A program made the position numbers and the translations under genes. Below are positions 14,955-23,885 of a stretch of 64,000 bases of DNA, one piece after another. Source of the DNA: Nocardioides perillae (GTDB lineage Bacteria; Actinomycetota; Actinomycetes; Propionibacteriales; Nocardioidaceae); NCBI RefSeq assembly GCF_013409425.1, contig NZ_JACCAC010000001.1, positions 186,001 to 250,000 of the forward strand. Reading direction: 5' to 3'. The notes under the pieces are model-generated. The model did not search any database. It was not told where the DNA came from and worked only from the letters and a program-made list of their open reading frames with translations. Within the stretch, counting starts at the first letter, position 1; the number at the start of each line of letters is the position of its first letter.

Positions 14955-17528
14955 ATGGCCCGGGGAGGCAGGCGCCGCGGGCGCGTGGTGGCGGGCGCCG
15001 TGGCGCTCGTCGTGCTGGTCGCCGCCGTGCTGGCGTGGCGCCCGTGGTCCGCCCCGCTGCCGACCGTGCCGGTCGAGGAGCTCCGCGTCGACGTCGGCCC
15101 CGAGCCCGACGGCGAGCCGGTGGCGCTCGACGCCTCGGTGCACACCCCGCCGCCCGGCACCCCGGGCGCCGACGCCGACGGGCGCCGCGCCGCCGTGCTC
15201 CTGGCGCACGGCTTCGGCGGCAGCGAGGCCGACCTGGCCGGGCAGGCCCGCGACCTCGCGCGGGACGGGTACGTCGTGCTGACCTGGTCGGCGCGCGGCT
15301 TCGGCGAGTCGGGCGGCCGCATCCACCTGGTCTCGCCGGACTTCGAGGTCGCCGACGTCTCCCGCCTCCTCGACCTCCTCGCGGCACGCGACGACGTGCG
15401 CCTCGACGCCGGTGGCGACCCGGTCGTGGGCGTGGCGGGCGCGTCCTACGGCGGCGCGACCGCCCTGCTCGCCGCGGCCTACGACGACCGCGTCGACGCC
15501 GTGGTGCCCGCGATCACCTGGCACGACCTGGACGAGGCGTTCTTCCCCCAGGCGGCGACCGGCGCGCCCGACGCCGCGCCCCCCGGCGTCTTCAAGCAGC
15601 GCTGGGCCTCGCTCTTCTTCGCCTCCGGGCTGCGCCCCGCCGCCGGCGACGCGGCGAGCCCGGCGGGGCCCTGCGGCCGCTTCGACCCGCAGGTCTGCGC
15701 GCTCTACACCCGCGCCGCGACGACCGGCGAGGTGGCGCCGGCCGGGCGCGCGCTGCTCCGCCGCTCCTCGGTCGCCCCCGTCGTCGAGCGGGTCGGCGCG
15801 CCCACGCTGCTGGTGCAGGGGCAGCAGGACTCCCTCTTCGGCCTCGACCAGGCCGACGCGACCGCCCGCGCGCTCGCCGCCGCCGGCACCGAGGTCGCCG
15901 TGCGGTGGGTCGACGGCGGTCACGACGCCGGCGCCGCGCCGGCCGCCGACGACCTGCTCGACCCCGCGCTGGCGTGGTTCGACCACCACCTGCGCGGCGG
16001 GCCCGACCCCGGGGACGACTTCGAGCTCACGCTGCCGGCCTCCCCCTTCGGCGAGGACCGGCCCGAGCGACTCGTCGCCGAGGACTACGCCGCGGAGGTG
16101 CCGCGCAGCCTGCCGCTCACCGGCCCGCCGCAGCCCGTGCTCGCCCCGCCCGGCGGCGAGCCCGCGGCCGTCACGTCCCTGCCCGGCACCGGTCCGCTCC
16201 TCGGCGCGACCACGCTCGTCGGCGGCGCCGCGCAGGCCCTCGGGGTGCTCCCCGGGCAGTCGGCGGTCTTCACCACGCCGCCGGTCACCGAGCCGCTCAC
16301 CGTCGCGGGCGCGCCGCAGGTGGGGCTGCGCATCACCTCGACCGCCTCCGACGCCACGCTCTTCGCCGCCGCGTGGGTCGTCGCCGCCGACGGCACCACG
16401 ACCCTGCCCCGAGCGCTCGTCGCCCCGCTGCGGCTGAGCGGCCTGACCCCGGGAGAGCCCCGCGAGGTCACGGTGGCCCTCCCCGCCTCGGCCTACCGCC
16501 TCGAGACCGGGCAGCGCCTCCAGGTCGTCGTCAGCAGCACCGACGCGGCGTACGCCCTCCCGACCGACGCGCGCACCTACGAGGTCGCGCTGGCGGGCGA
16601 CGCCACCCTCACCCTGCCCGTCGTCGACGCCGAGCGTGCGGGCGGCGGGCCGGACGTCTCCCCCGTGCTGCTCGGCGCCGTCGCCGCGGCCCTCGCCGGG
16701 GCGCTCGCGCTGGCCCTCGTGACCGCGCTGCGCCGGCGCCGCGACGAGCCCGTCGACCCCGACCTCGCCGAGGTGCCGCTCGCGGTCGACGGACTCGTGA
16801 AGTCCTACCGCAACGGCTTCCGCGCCGTCGACGGCGTCACCTGGCGCGCCGAGCGCGGCCAGGTCGTCGGCCTGCTCGGGCCCAACGGTGCCGGCAAGAC
16901 CACCACGATGCGGATGCTCGTCGGGCTGGTGCGCAGCGACGCGGGCACCGTGCACGTGCTCGGTCGCCGGGTCGCGCCGGGCGCGCCCGTGCTCGCGCGC
17001 GTCGGCGCCCTCATCGAGGGCCCCGGCGCCCTGCCGCACCTCACGGGTCGGCAGAACCTCGAGGCGGCCTGGGCCGCCACCGGGCGCCCGCGGGACGAGG
17101 CGGACCTCGAGGAGGTGCTCGCGATCGCCGCCCTGGGCGCCGCGGCGGACAAGCCCGTGCGCTCCTACAGCCAGGGGATGCGCCAGCGGCTCGGCATCGC
17201 GCAGGCGATGCTCGGCACCCCGGAGCTGCTGCTGCTCGACGAGCCGCTCAACGGGCTGGACCCGCCCCAGATCCGTGCGCTGCGCGACGTGCTGCGCGAC
17301 TACGCCGCCGGCGGGCGCACGGTCGTCGTGTCGAGCCACCTGCTCTCCGAGGTGCAGCAGACCTGCAGCCACGTCGTCGTGGTGCACCGCGGCCGCGTGG
17401 TGCTCGACGGCGCCGTCGACGACCTGTTGGCGGGCCACCGCCAGCTCGAGGAGGTCTTCATGGAGCTCGTCGGCGACGGTGGACCGGCCCAGCTCGAGGA
17501 CGCCCCCGCCGCGGGGAGGCACCGGTGA
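14955..17528 (+). CDS. Membrane-spanning fusion: extracellular X-Pro peptidase/CocE-like hydrolase plus ABC ATPase
   Basis: An 857-residue protein. A signal-anchor (about 8-28) is followed by an alpha/beta-hydrolase domain of the X-Pro dipeptidyl-peptidase/CocE type. Its nucleophile is in GASYGG (near residue 160) and its acid/histidine region includes VDGGHDAG. A beta-sandwich domain extends to about 560. A second membrane segment (about 572-592) precedes a complete ABC ATPase: Walker A GPNGAGKT, signature SYSQGMRQR, Walker B LLLLDEPLNGLD and a switch histidine in SSHLL. The topology implied is hydrolase outside, ATPase inside. The stop overlaps the start of an ABC-2 permease (GTGA), so the pair is one exporter. 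GACGAT six bases before ATG suggests a leaderless message. Confidence 0.88.
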   Translation: MARGGRRRGRVVAGAVALVVLVAAVLAWRPWSAPLPTVPVEELRVDVGPEPDGEPVALDASVHTPPPGTPGADADGRRAAVLLAHGFGGSEADLAGQARDLARDGYVVLTWSARGFGESGGRIHLVSPDFEVADVSRLLDLLAARDDVRLDAGGDPVVGVAGASYGGATALLAAAYDDRVDAVVPAITWHDLDEAFFPQAATGAPDAAPPGVFKQRWASLFFASGLRPAAGDAASPAGPCGRFDPQVCALYTRAATTGEVAPAGRALLRRSSVAPVVERVGAPTLLVQGQQDSLFGLDQADATARALAAAGTEVAVRWVDGGHDAGAAPAADDLLDPALAWFDHHLRGGPDPGDDFELTLPASPFGEDRPERLVAEDYAAEVPRSLPLTGPPQPVLAPPGGEPAAVTSLPGTGPLLGATTLVGGAAQALGVLPGQSAVFTTPPVTEPLTVAGAPQVGLRITSTASDATLFAAAWVVAADGTTTLPRALVAPLRLSGLTPGEPREVTVALPASAYRLETGQRLQVVVSSTDAAYALPTDARTYEVALAGDATLTLPVVDAERAGGGPDVSPVLLGAVAAALAGALALALVTALRRRRDEPVDPDLAEVPLAVDGLVKSYRNGFRAVDGVTWRAERGQVVGLLGPNGAGKTTTMRMLVGLVRSDAGTVHVLGRRVAPGAPVLARVGALIEGPGALPHLTGRQNLEAAWAATGRPRDEADLEEVLAIAALGAAADKPVRSYSQGMRQRLGIAQAMLGTPELLLLDEPLNGLDPPQIRALRDVLRDYAAGGRTVVVSSHLLSEVQQTCSHVVVVHRGRVVLDGAVDDLLAGHRQLEEVFMELVGDGGPAQLEDAPAAGRHR

Positions 17529-18355
17529 GCACGCGCACCCGCTCCCCGCTCCCCGTGCGCGCGGAGGTCCGGCGCCAGCTGCAGCGGCGCCGCACGCTGG
17601 TCTCCTTCGGCCTGCTGCTGGCGCTCCCGCTGATCCTCGTCGGCGCCTTCGCGCTGGGCGACGGCTCGGGCGAGGACGACCCGGCACCGAGCTTCGTCGA
17701 CCTCGCGCAGGTCGGCGCGGCCAACTTCACCGTCTTCACCCTCTTCGCCTCGACCGGATTCCTGCTGGTCGTGCTGGTCGCGCTGTTCGCCGGCGACGCG
17801 GTGCCGGCCGAGGCCAGCTGGTCGTCGCTGCGCTACCTGCTCACCACGCCCGTGCCGCGCGTGCGGCTGCTGACCGTCAAGCTCGCGGTCGCACTGCTGA
17901 CCACCCTGGCCGCACTCGTCACGCTGCCCGCCTGGTGCCTCGCGGTCGGAGCCGTCGCCTACGGCACCGACCCCTACCGCGGGCCGACCGGCGAGCAGCT
18001 GGCGTGGGGCGACTTCGCGCTGCGGCTGCTGGTCATCGTGGGCTACCTCGCGGTCTCGCTGCTCTTCGTCGCCGCGCTCGCCTTCCTGGTCGGCACCGTC
18101 ACCGACGCCCCGCTCGCCGCGGTCGGCAGCGCCGTGCTGGTCACAATCGTCTCGAGCATCCTCGACACCATCGAGCCGCTCGGCGCCGTGCGCGAGGCGC
18201 TGCCGACCCACGAGCAGTTCGCCTGGGCCGACGCCCTCCAGCGCGAGGTCGCGTGGGCGGGCATGGCCGACGGAGCGCTGTGGGCCCTGCTGTGGTCGAC
18301 GCTGCTGCTCACCGCGGCCTACGTCGTCTTCGCGCGCAAGGACGTGCTGAGCTGA
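17525..18355 (+). CDS. ABC-2 type transporter permease
   Basis: A 276-residue integral membrane protein with about six hydrophobic segments, a cytoplasmic N-terminus and the ABC-2 feature LRYLLTTPVPRVRLLTVKLAV. It is translationally coupled to the peptidase-ATPase fusion and is its evident membrane partner. The substrate is unknown. A tethered external peptidase hints that an exported peptide or peptide-linked compound is processed on the way out, which is inference. Confidence 0.85.
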   Translation: MSTRTRSPLPVRAEVRRQLQRRRTLVSFGLLLALPLILVGAFALGDGSGEDDPAPSFVDLAQVGAANFTVFTLFASTGFLLVVLVALFAGDAVPAEASWSSLRYLLTTPVPRVRLLTVKLAVALLTTLAALVTLPAWCLAVGAVAYGTDPYRGPTGEQLAWGDFALRLLVIVGYLAVSLLFVAALAFLVGTVTDAPLAAVGSAVLVTIVSSILDTIEPLGAVREALPTHEQFAWADALQREVAWAGMADGALWALLWSTLLLTAAYVVFARKDVLS

Positions 18356-18356
18356 C

Positions 18357-19889
18357 TCAACGGCGCAGCAGCCGGGCCGCGGGGCCGCGGAGGCCGACCA
18401 CGTAGAAGCCGGAGTTGCCGTCGGAGAACCACACCTGACGACGCGCGACGTCCCAGGCCGGCCGCGACATCGCGAAGGCCCCGGCGGCCGTGGGCTGCAC
18501 CGTGCCCGCGCCCGGCAGGACGGGCCGGTTGAAGTAGGCGACCTCGCGGGGGCGGCGCAGGTCGGAGATGTCGAAGAGCCGCAAGCCGGAGAGGATCATC
18601 GAGCAGGCCACGATCTCCGGGTCCCGCGCGTAGGGCACCGAGCAGTAGTGCGCGGCGTAGCCCTGCACCGGCAGCTGTGCCCCGGGATCGAGGTTCTGCT
18701 CACCGCTCCGGGCGGCGGGCTGGTGCACCGCGAGGCGCAGGTGCGAGACCACGCGTGGGCGGCGGCGGTCCTGGACGTCGATGATGCGCGCGGCCCCGAC
18801 CTCCTGGTCGCCGCCGAAGTCGGCGAACTCGTCGGTCTCGAGCAGGTAGCGGCGCCCGCCGCGCGTGAACGGCTCGGCGGACTGCGGGATCGAGACCTCG
18901 CCCCAGGTGAGGTCGGAGACGATGCGCACCCGCGGGTCCCGGCGACGCTCCTGCACCTGCGACACGTCGAGGATGCGCAGGCCCGCGGTGTCCATCGCGC
19001 CCTCGCGCCCGCCGATGTTCGCGACGTACATCGTGCGACCGTCGGGCGACAGGCGCAGGCCGTGGTAGTTCACGCCCGTCTGCTCGAAGACCTTGCGGGG
19101 CCGGCGGGGGTCGGTGATGTCGACGGCCGTCAGGTTGCCGCCGCCGGTGCCCGCGACCCAGAAGGTGCGGCCGTCGGGGGCCATGCCGCTCTCGTGGCCG
19201 TACGCCGCGGAGCGCGTCGAGGAGAGCAGTCGCGGCCGGCGGCAGTCGGTCGCGACGTCGTAGAGGTCCACGATGCCCACGTTGGTGTACGGGTTGCCGA
19301 GCACCGCGGCGAGGATCCCCCGCTTCCGGTTGACCAGCAGCGACTCGTGCGGGCTGAGCATCGCCGGGCTGGTGAGGGTGGCGGTCTGGCGCGGGCGGCG
19401 CGGGTCGCTCATGTCGAGCGCGATGACCCCCAGCCCCTCGACGGCGTTGAAGAGCACGTCGCGCGGGAAGAGCAGGGTGGAGTCGTAGTAGGCGCAGGTG
19501 CGGCCGCGGCGGTCGGTGTAGCGCTCGACCTTGAAGCCGCCCGACGTGCCCTGGTGGGCGACCTGCACGGCGTTGCACTGGTAGCCCTGCAGCACCCGAC
19601 CGGAGACGTAGTCGGCCAGGGGCACGCGGCCCTGGCGGCCGGTCTCGGGTCGGTCCTGCGGCGAGACGCAGCGAGCCTGCGGGGTGGCGCCCGGCTTGGC
19701 CGGGCCCGCGGCCGTGCCGAGGTCGGCCAGGCCGAGCCCCCCGGCCACGAGCAGCAGGGCGAGCAGGCTCACGGTCAACTGGCGGACCGCCGGGCGAGCG
19801 GTGCCGGCGCGGGTGCCGGCGTCGGTGCCGCCGGTGGTGCCGACGGCGCCGACGGTGGTGGTGTCGGCTGCGGGGTCGAGGGGGCGCAC
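18357..19889 (-). CDS. Secreted LVIVD/beta-propeller repeat protein
   Basis: A 510-residue protein with an N-terminal membrane segment near 40-60 (LTVSLLALLLVAGGLGL) and then repeated blocks such as VIALDMSDPRRPRQ, VDITDPRRPRK, IIDVQDRRRPRV and LFDISDLRRPRE. This is the LVIVD pattern of bacterial surface beta-propellers. No catalytic motif is visible, so a binding or scaffold role is likely. The GTG start is followed by an unusual Thr/Gly/Ala-rich 35-residue tail before the membrane segment. It ends one base from the convergent permease stop. Confidence 0.75.
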   Translation of the reverse strand: MRPLDPAADTTTVGAVGTTGGTDAGTRAGTARPAVRQLTVSLLALLLVAGGLGLADLGTAAGPAKPGATPQARCVSPQDRPETGRQGRVPLADYVSGRVLQGYQCNAVQVAHQGTSGGFKVERYTDRRGRTCAYYDSTLLFPRDVLFNAVEGLGVIALDMSDPRRPRQTATLTSPAMLSPHESLLVNRKRGILAAVLGNPYTNVGIVDLYDVATDCRRPRLLSSTRSAAYGHESGMAPDGRTFWVAGTGGGNLTAVDITDPRRPRKVFEQTGVNYHGLRLSPDGRTMYVANIGGREGAMDTAGLRILDVSQVQERRRDPRVRIVSDLTWGEVSIPQSAEPFTRGGRRYLLETDEFADFGGDQEVGAARIIDVQDRRRPRVVSHLRLAVHQPAARSGEQNLDPGAQLPVQGYAAHYCSVPYARDPEIVACSMILSGLRLFDISDLRRPREVAYFNRPVLPGAGTVQPTAAGAFAMSRPAWDVARRQVWFSDGNSGFYVVGLRGPAARLLRR

Positions 19890-19921
19890 CCCGGCACGTT
19901 ACCTGCCGGTAGTGATCGGCG

Positions 19922-21277
19922 TCACGGGTTCGTCCGATGTCCGGTCGAGGTCACCCGGTCGGCCTCCGCGCCCGGCCGCTCGGGGTGCGCGGCCGGCAGG
20001 TCGAGCGTCACGGTGGCGCCCACCCCCGGGCGACCGTCGAGCCGCAGCCGGCCGCGGTGGGCCTGCACCACCTCGTCCACCAGCGCGAGGCCGAGGCCGA
20101 GACGACGCGTGGCCGGGGGGGCGGACGCCGCGCCGGACGCCGCGCCGGACGCACCGCCGGACGCACCGCCGGACGCACCGCCCGCGTCCGGGCCGCGGCG
20201 GAACCGCCCGCCCAGCCGGGCGGCCGCCGTCGGGTCGAGCCCGTCGCCGTCGTCGGCGACGCGCAGCAGCACCCGGTCGCCCGACCGCTCGACGGCGAGC
20301 CGCACCGAGCCGCCCGGGCCGACGTGGTGGAGCGCGTTGTCGACCAGTGCGACGACGGCGCGGCGCAGCGCGGTCGAGGACCCGTCGACGACGGCACCCG
20401 TCCCCGTCGGGCCGGGCCCGGGCGGGTCGACGCCGAGAGCGCAGCCGGCGGCCTCGGCGGTGACCGCGAGGGAGCCCGCGACGTCGTGGGCCAGCCGGAC
20501 CAGGTCGACCGGCTCGCGCACCGTCGGGCGGTGCTGCAGCTCGGCGGAGAGCAGCATGTCGTCCACGACGTCGCGCAGCACCCGCACGTCGTCGACCAGC
20601 TGCGCGAGCTCCTCGCGCTGTGCGGTGTCCTCGGTGGTGCGCTGCAGCAGCTGTGCGCGGGTCATGACGACGGCGACCGGCGTGCGCAGCTCGTGGCTGG
20701 TGTCGGCGACGAAGCGGCGCTGCGAGGCCAGCGCGTCGCCCAGCGGGCGCACCGCCCGGGTCGCGACCGCCCACCCGAGCCCCGCGGCGAGCAGCACCCC
20801 GACGAGGCCGACGAGGACGGACAGCTGGGCGAGCCGAGCGGTCTCCTCCTGCTGCTCGACGGTGCTGCGCACGGCGCGGGCGCGCAGCCCGTCGTCGTCC
20901 TCCCCGACGAACACCACGACCGGCGTGCCGCACACCTCGGTGCGTGTCGCCCCGAGCGGAGCGGCGTCGGCCACCCGCACCACGACGGCCCGACTGCACG
21001 AAGCGGGGAGGCCGTCGACGAGCAGCCGGTCGCGCGGGTCGAGGCTGCCGTCCTCGACGGCGCGCCCCAGCGAGGCCTCCGCCTTGCGCTCGGCCGCCGC
21101 GATCCGCTCCTCCAGGCTGATCGCCCACACCGCGGCCACGACGGCCGCGACCACGAGCGCGGCGGCGACGCCGGTCTGCAGCGCCACCACGGCGGTGGTG
21201 GCGCGGCGCAGCAGTCGGCGGTCGGCGGCGGCCACGGAGCCGGTGCGGGGCGGCGTGCGCCGTCGGGGGCGGCTCAC
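19922..21277 (-). CDS. Two-component sensor histidine kinase
   Basis: A 451-residue kinase. Two membrane segments (about 26-52 and 150-172) flank an extracytoplasmic sensor, followed by a HAMP-like region. The H box is ADTSHELRTPVAVV, the N box VALVDNALHHV, G1 VADDGDGLDP and G2 RRLGLGLALVDEVV. Between G1 and G2, in the ATP lid, sits a low-complexity (GASG)-type insert encoded by five 12-bp repeats. GTG overlaps the stop of the upstream response regulator. That regulator gene is frameshifted as read here, so the system may be inactive. Confidence 0.88.
   Translation of the reverse strand: MSRPRRRTPPRTGSVAAADRRLLRRATTAVVALQTGVAAALVVAAVVAAVWAISLEERIAAAERKAEASLGRAVEDGSLDPRDRLLVDGLPASCSRAVVVRVADAAPLGATRTEVCGTPVVVFVGEDDDGLRARAVRSTVEQQEETARLAQLSVLVGLVGVLLAAGLGWAVATRAVRPLGDALASQRRFVADTSHELRTPVAVVMTRAQLLQRTTEDTAQREELAQLVDDVRVLRDVVDDMLLSAELQHRPTVREPVDLVRLAHDVAGSLAVTAEAAGCALGVDPPGPGPTGTGAVVDGSSTALRRAVVALVDNALHHVGPGGSVRLAVERSGDRVLLRVADDGDGLDPTAAARLGGRFRRGPDAGGASGGASGGASGAASGAASAPPATRRLGLGLALVDEVVQAHRGRLRLDGRPGVGATVTLDLPAAHPERPGAEADRVTSTGHRTNP
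20123..20182 (-). repeat. Five in-frame 12-bp repeats in the kinase ATP lid
   Basis: GGACGCCGCGCC twice, then GGACGCACCGCC three times (plus strand). The period equals four codons, so copy-number change lengthens the ATP lid without breaking the frame. Confidence 0.9.
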
Positions 21278-21995
21278 GCCGACCCCATCTGGTAGCCCAG
21301 CCCGCGCACGGTGCGCACGACGCCGCGGCCGAGCTTGCGGCGCAGGTAGTAGACGTAGGTGTCGACCGCGCCGGGGCTGTCGGCGTCCTCGAAGACGCGA
21401 CGGCGCAGCTCGTCGCGGGTGAGGACGTGGCGCGGGTGGCTGGCGAAGAGGTGGAGCAGCTGGCACTCGCGGCCCGACAGCTCCACCGGGCCCTCGGCGC
21501 CACCGACGACGCGGCGTCCGGCGACGTCGAGCCAGCGCTCGCCGAGGTCGAGGGTCGGCGGGCCGTCGTCGTGCCGCCGCAGGAGCGCGCGCACCCGGGC
21601 GAGCAGCTCGTCGACCTCGAAGGGCTTGACGACGTAGTCCTCCGCGCCCGCGTCGAGCCCTCCACGCGGTCCTCGGTCGTGCCGCGCGCGGTCAGCAGCA
21701 GCACCGGCGTCGCGACGCCCTTGGCCCGCAGTCGGCGCACGAGGTCGACGCCCTCGACCGCCGGCAGCCCGCGGTCGACGACGAGCGCGTCGTAGCGCCG
21801 CGTGAGCCCGAGGTGCAGGCCGGTGTGGCCGTCGGCGGCGGTCTCGACCGCGTGGCCCTCGCCGACGAGCAGCCGCTCCAGCAGGCCGCTCAGCCGGGCG
21901 TCGTCCTCGACCAGCAGCACGCGCGGGCGGGCACCGTCGCGCGCCGTCGGCCCGGGTGCGGGGGCCGCAGCACCGCGGTCCAGGGCCTCGCTCAC
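21274..21995 (-). pseudogene. OmpR/PhoB-family response regulator with a frameshift
   Basis: The first part, from GTG 21995, encodes a normal receiver: RPRVLLVEDDARL, phosphoacceptor in ALVVDRGLP, and VLLLTARGTTEDRVEG. The continuation (LDAGAEDYVVKPFEVDELLARVRALL and a full winged-helix ending GLGYQMGSA) is in another frame. The break lies at about 21656-21661, where one base seems to be missing between the codons for EG and LDAG. Both halves are otherwise well conserved, so this is either a very recent mutation or a sequencing error. The coupled kinase start at the 3' end and the operator-like repeat upstream are intact. Confidence 0.82.
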
Positions 21996-22017
21996 GACCT
22001 CAAGCGTGGCGGACCAC

Positions 22018-22035
22018 CTCTGAGGAAGCTCTGAG
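22018..22035. promoter_or_regulatory. Direct repeat CTCTGAG, 11-bp spacing (OmpR-type operator)
   Basis: CTCTGAG occurs at 22018-22024 and 22029-22035, an exact 11-bp step as bound by OmpR/PhoB dimers. It lies 23 bases before the response-regulator start and also upstream of the divergent GNAT gene, fitting autoregulation. A related pair (CCTGAG, same spacing) stands at 26723-26739. Confidence 0.55.
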
Positions 22036-22087
22036 ATCCGCTGCGGACAGTGGAGGAGGCAGGCTTCCCCACCGCCCAGGAGGGCCG

Positions 22088-22895
22088 ATGACCGTCCACC
22101 ACCCGCTCGACCGCCGGTCCGTGGCACGCCCCGGCGACCCGGACGCCCCGCGGGTGCCGCGGGCGCGACGGGCGCAGCGCACCGATGGCGCACCGTTCGT
22201 GGAGGTCGTCCCGCTCGGCGAGGCCCACCACCGTTGGGTCGCCGACCTGCACGTGCGAGCTGCCGCACGGGCTCTTCCCCCGCCTGGGTCGCCGCTTCGT
22301 GCACCGGTGGCACCGCGCCCACGTCGCCTCCTCCTTCGGCGTGGGCGCGGTGGCCCTCGAGGACGGTGTGCCCGTCGGCTTCGTGCTCGGCAGCACCGAC
22401 CGGCGCGCCCACGTCGCCTGGCTCCTCGCCCACCGGCGCCGCGAGCTGGTGCTGGCAGGCGCGCTCGCGCTGGCGACGCGTCCCGCGGTGCTCGCGGAGT
22501 TCCTGCGCACGAGGGCCGGGCGCTACGCCCGGCGGCTCCTCCGGCGCGCCCCGCGGGGCACCGCGGCGCCTGCGACGGCGGGGCAGGCCGTCGACGGCCC
22601 GGGCGGCGACAGGGGTGCCGGCAGGGGCGACGGCCCGGTCGCCGTGCTCGAGGCGGTCGTGGTCGTCCCGGGCGCCCGCACCCGCGGCATCGGCACCCGC
22701 CTGACGGCCGTGGTCGTCGACGCCGCCCGCGAGGCCGGCGCCGACCGGGTCGAGCTGGTGACCAAGGCGGGCCAGGGCGGCGCGGCCGGCTTCTACGAGC
22801 GCGGCGGCTGGCAACGCGTCGGCAGCCACGTCGACCGCGACGGTGACGAGGTGCACACCTTCCGCCTGCCCCTCACCGCACACTGGACGGCATGA
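22088..22895 (+). pseudogene. GNAT acetyltransferase with a frameshift
   Basis: From ATG 22088 (GGAGGG upstream) the frame gives FVEVVPLGEAHHRWVADLHV, then changes frame to ELPHGLFPRLGRRFVHRW and the rest of a GNAT fold. The acetyl-CoA loop reads VVPGARTRGIGTRLT, and AAGFYERGGWQRVG follows. The break is at about 22253-22258 and looks like a two-base loss (or one-base gain). Downstream sequence keeps good coding character and the stop overlaps the next start (ATGA), so decay, if real, is recent. The substrate is unknown. Confidence 0.75.
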
Positions 22896-23839
22896 CGCAG
22901 GAGCGACGACTGCGGCTCGGCCGCCGTGCGGTGCTGCTCGGCGGCGCCGGCGTCCTTGCTGCGTGCGCCGGTGGTGGCGACGAGGCGGGGGCACCGCGCC
23001 CCTCGGGCACGGGCCGCGCGTCCGGCACCGCCGGGGCGGGCTCCCCCACCCCGAGCGCGTCGCCCACGACCCCTACGACGCCGGCGCTGCCGCAGCCCGA
23101 GCCCTGGCGCGCCGTGCGCTCCGAGGTGGAGCCGCAGGTCAAGCTCGCCGCGACCCGGCTCGTCGAGCGCGCCGAGGGGCCGCTGCGCCCCGACGCCCCC
23201 CCGGGCGCGGCGGTGGCGACGCGGGTCGTCTACCCGCAGTACGGCGGGCTGACGGCCACCGACGCCAGCGTCATGGTGGTCGCCGAGCAGGCCTGGGTGG
23301 TAGACGACGAGGTCCGGCGCCGCGGGATCACCGTCGACGTCCGCCTCGTGCGGCGCGACGGCCGGTGGGAGGTCGTCGAGGTGCGCCCGGGCGACCGGGT
23401 CGACCCCGACCGGGTGCGCCTGCGCGGGGCCGAGCAGCGGCTGCTGGCCTCGCCGCGGGTCGACCTGCCCGACGCCGCCGTCGCCGACCTCGCCGCAGGC
23501 CGCACCGACCCCCGCGTCGTCGACGTGCTGCTGCGGGCGTCGCGCCGCTGGCGGCTGTCGGTGAGCGTGCTGCGCTCGGGCCACCCGGTCAACGTCTTCG
23601 CCACCGACCGGGTGAGCAACCACACCCGGGGCCGCGCCGTCGACCTGTGGGCCGTCGACGACCGGCCCGTGGTCGAGCTGCCCCTCGACAGCCCCTTCCT
23701 CGCCGAGGTGCTGGCGACCTTCCGCGGGCTCGGCCCCGCCGAGGTCGGCGGGCCCGTCGACCCCGACGGGCCCGGCGGGGTGCACTTCGCCGACCTGGTG
23801 CACCGCGACCACGTGCACGTCGGCTTCTCCGCCCGCTGA
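22892..23839 (+). CDS. Lipoprotein with an M15-like (VanY-type) peptidase domain
   Basis: A 315-residue protein. The N-terminus has LGRRAVLL followed by a lipobox LAAC, suggesting Tat- or Sec-exported lipoprotein, then a Ser/Pro/Thr linker. The C-terminal part has SNHTRGRAVDLWAV and HRDHVHVGF, matching the SxHxxGxAxD and HxH zinc-ligand pattern of M15 D-Ala-D-Ala peptidases. It probably trims peptidoglycan stem peptides outside the membrane (inference). It is translationally coupled to the frameshifted GNAT gene. Confidence 0.7.
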   Translation: MTQERRLRLGRRAVLLGGAGVLAACAGGGDEAGAPRPSGTGRASGTAGAGSPTPSASPTTPTTPALPQPEPWRAVRSEVEPQVKLAATRLVERAEGPLRPDAPPGAAVATRVVYPQYGGLTATDASVMVVAEQAWVVDDEVRRRGITVDVRLVRRDGRWEVVEVRPGDRVDPDRVRLRGAEQRLLASPRVDLPDAAVADLAAGRTDPRVVDVLLRASRRWRLSVSVLRSGHPVNVFATDRVSNHTRGRAVDLWAVDDRPVVELPLDSPFLAEVLATFRGLGPAEVGGPVDPDGPGGVHFADLVHRDHVHVGFSAR

Positions 23840-23885
23840 CCCCGCTGGCCCGCCGCTCCTCCTGCGCGCGCCCACCTGGCGCGGG

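Noticed and set aside
20123..20182. 12-bp repeats as on/off phase-variation switch
   Set aside because: The unit is a multiple of three, so gain or loss changes length but not frame.
21274..21995. Programmed ribosomal frameshift in the response regulator
   Set aside because: No slippery heptamer or downstream structure is evident, and similar breaks occur in two other genes; mutation or sequence error is simpler.
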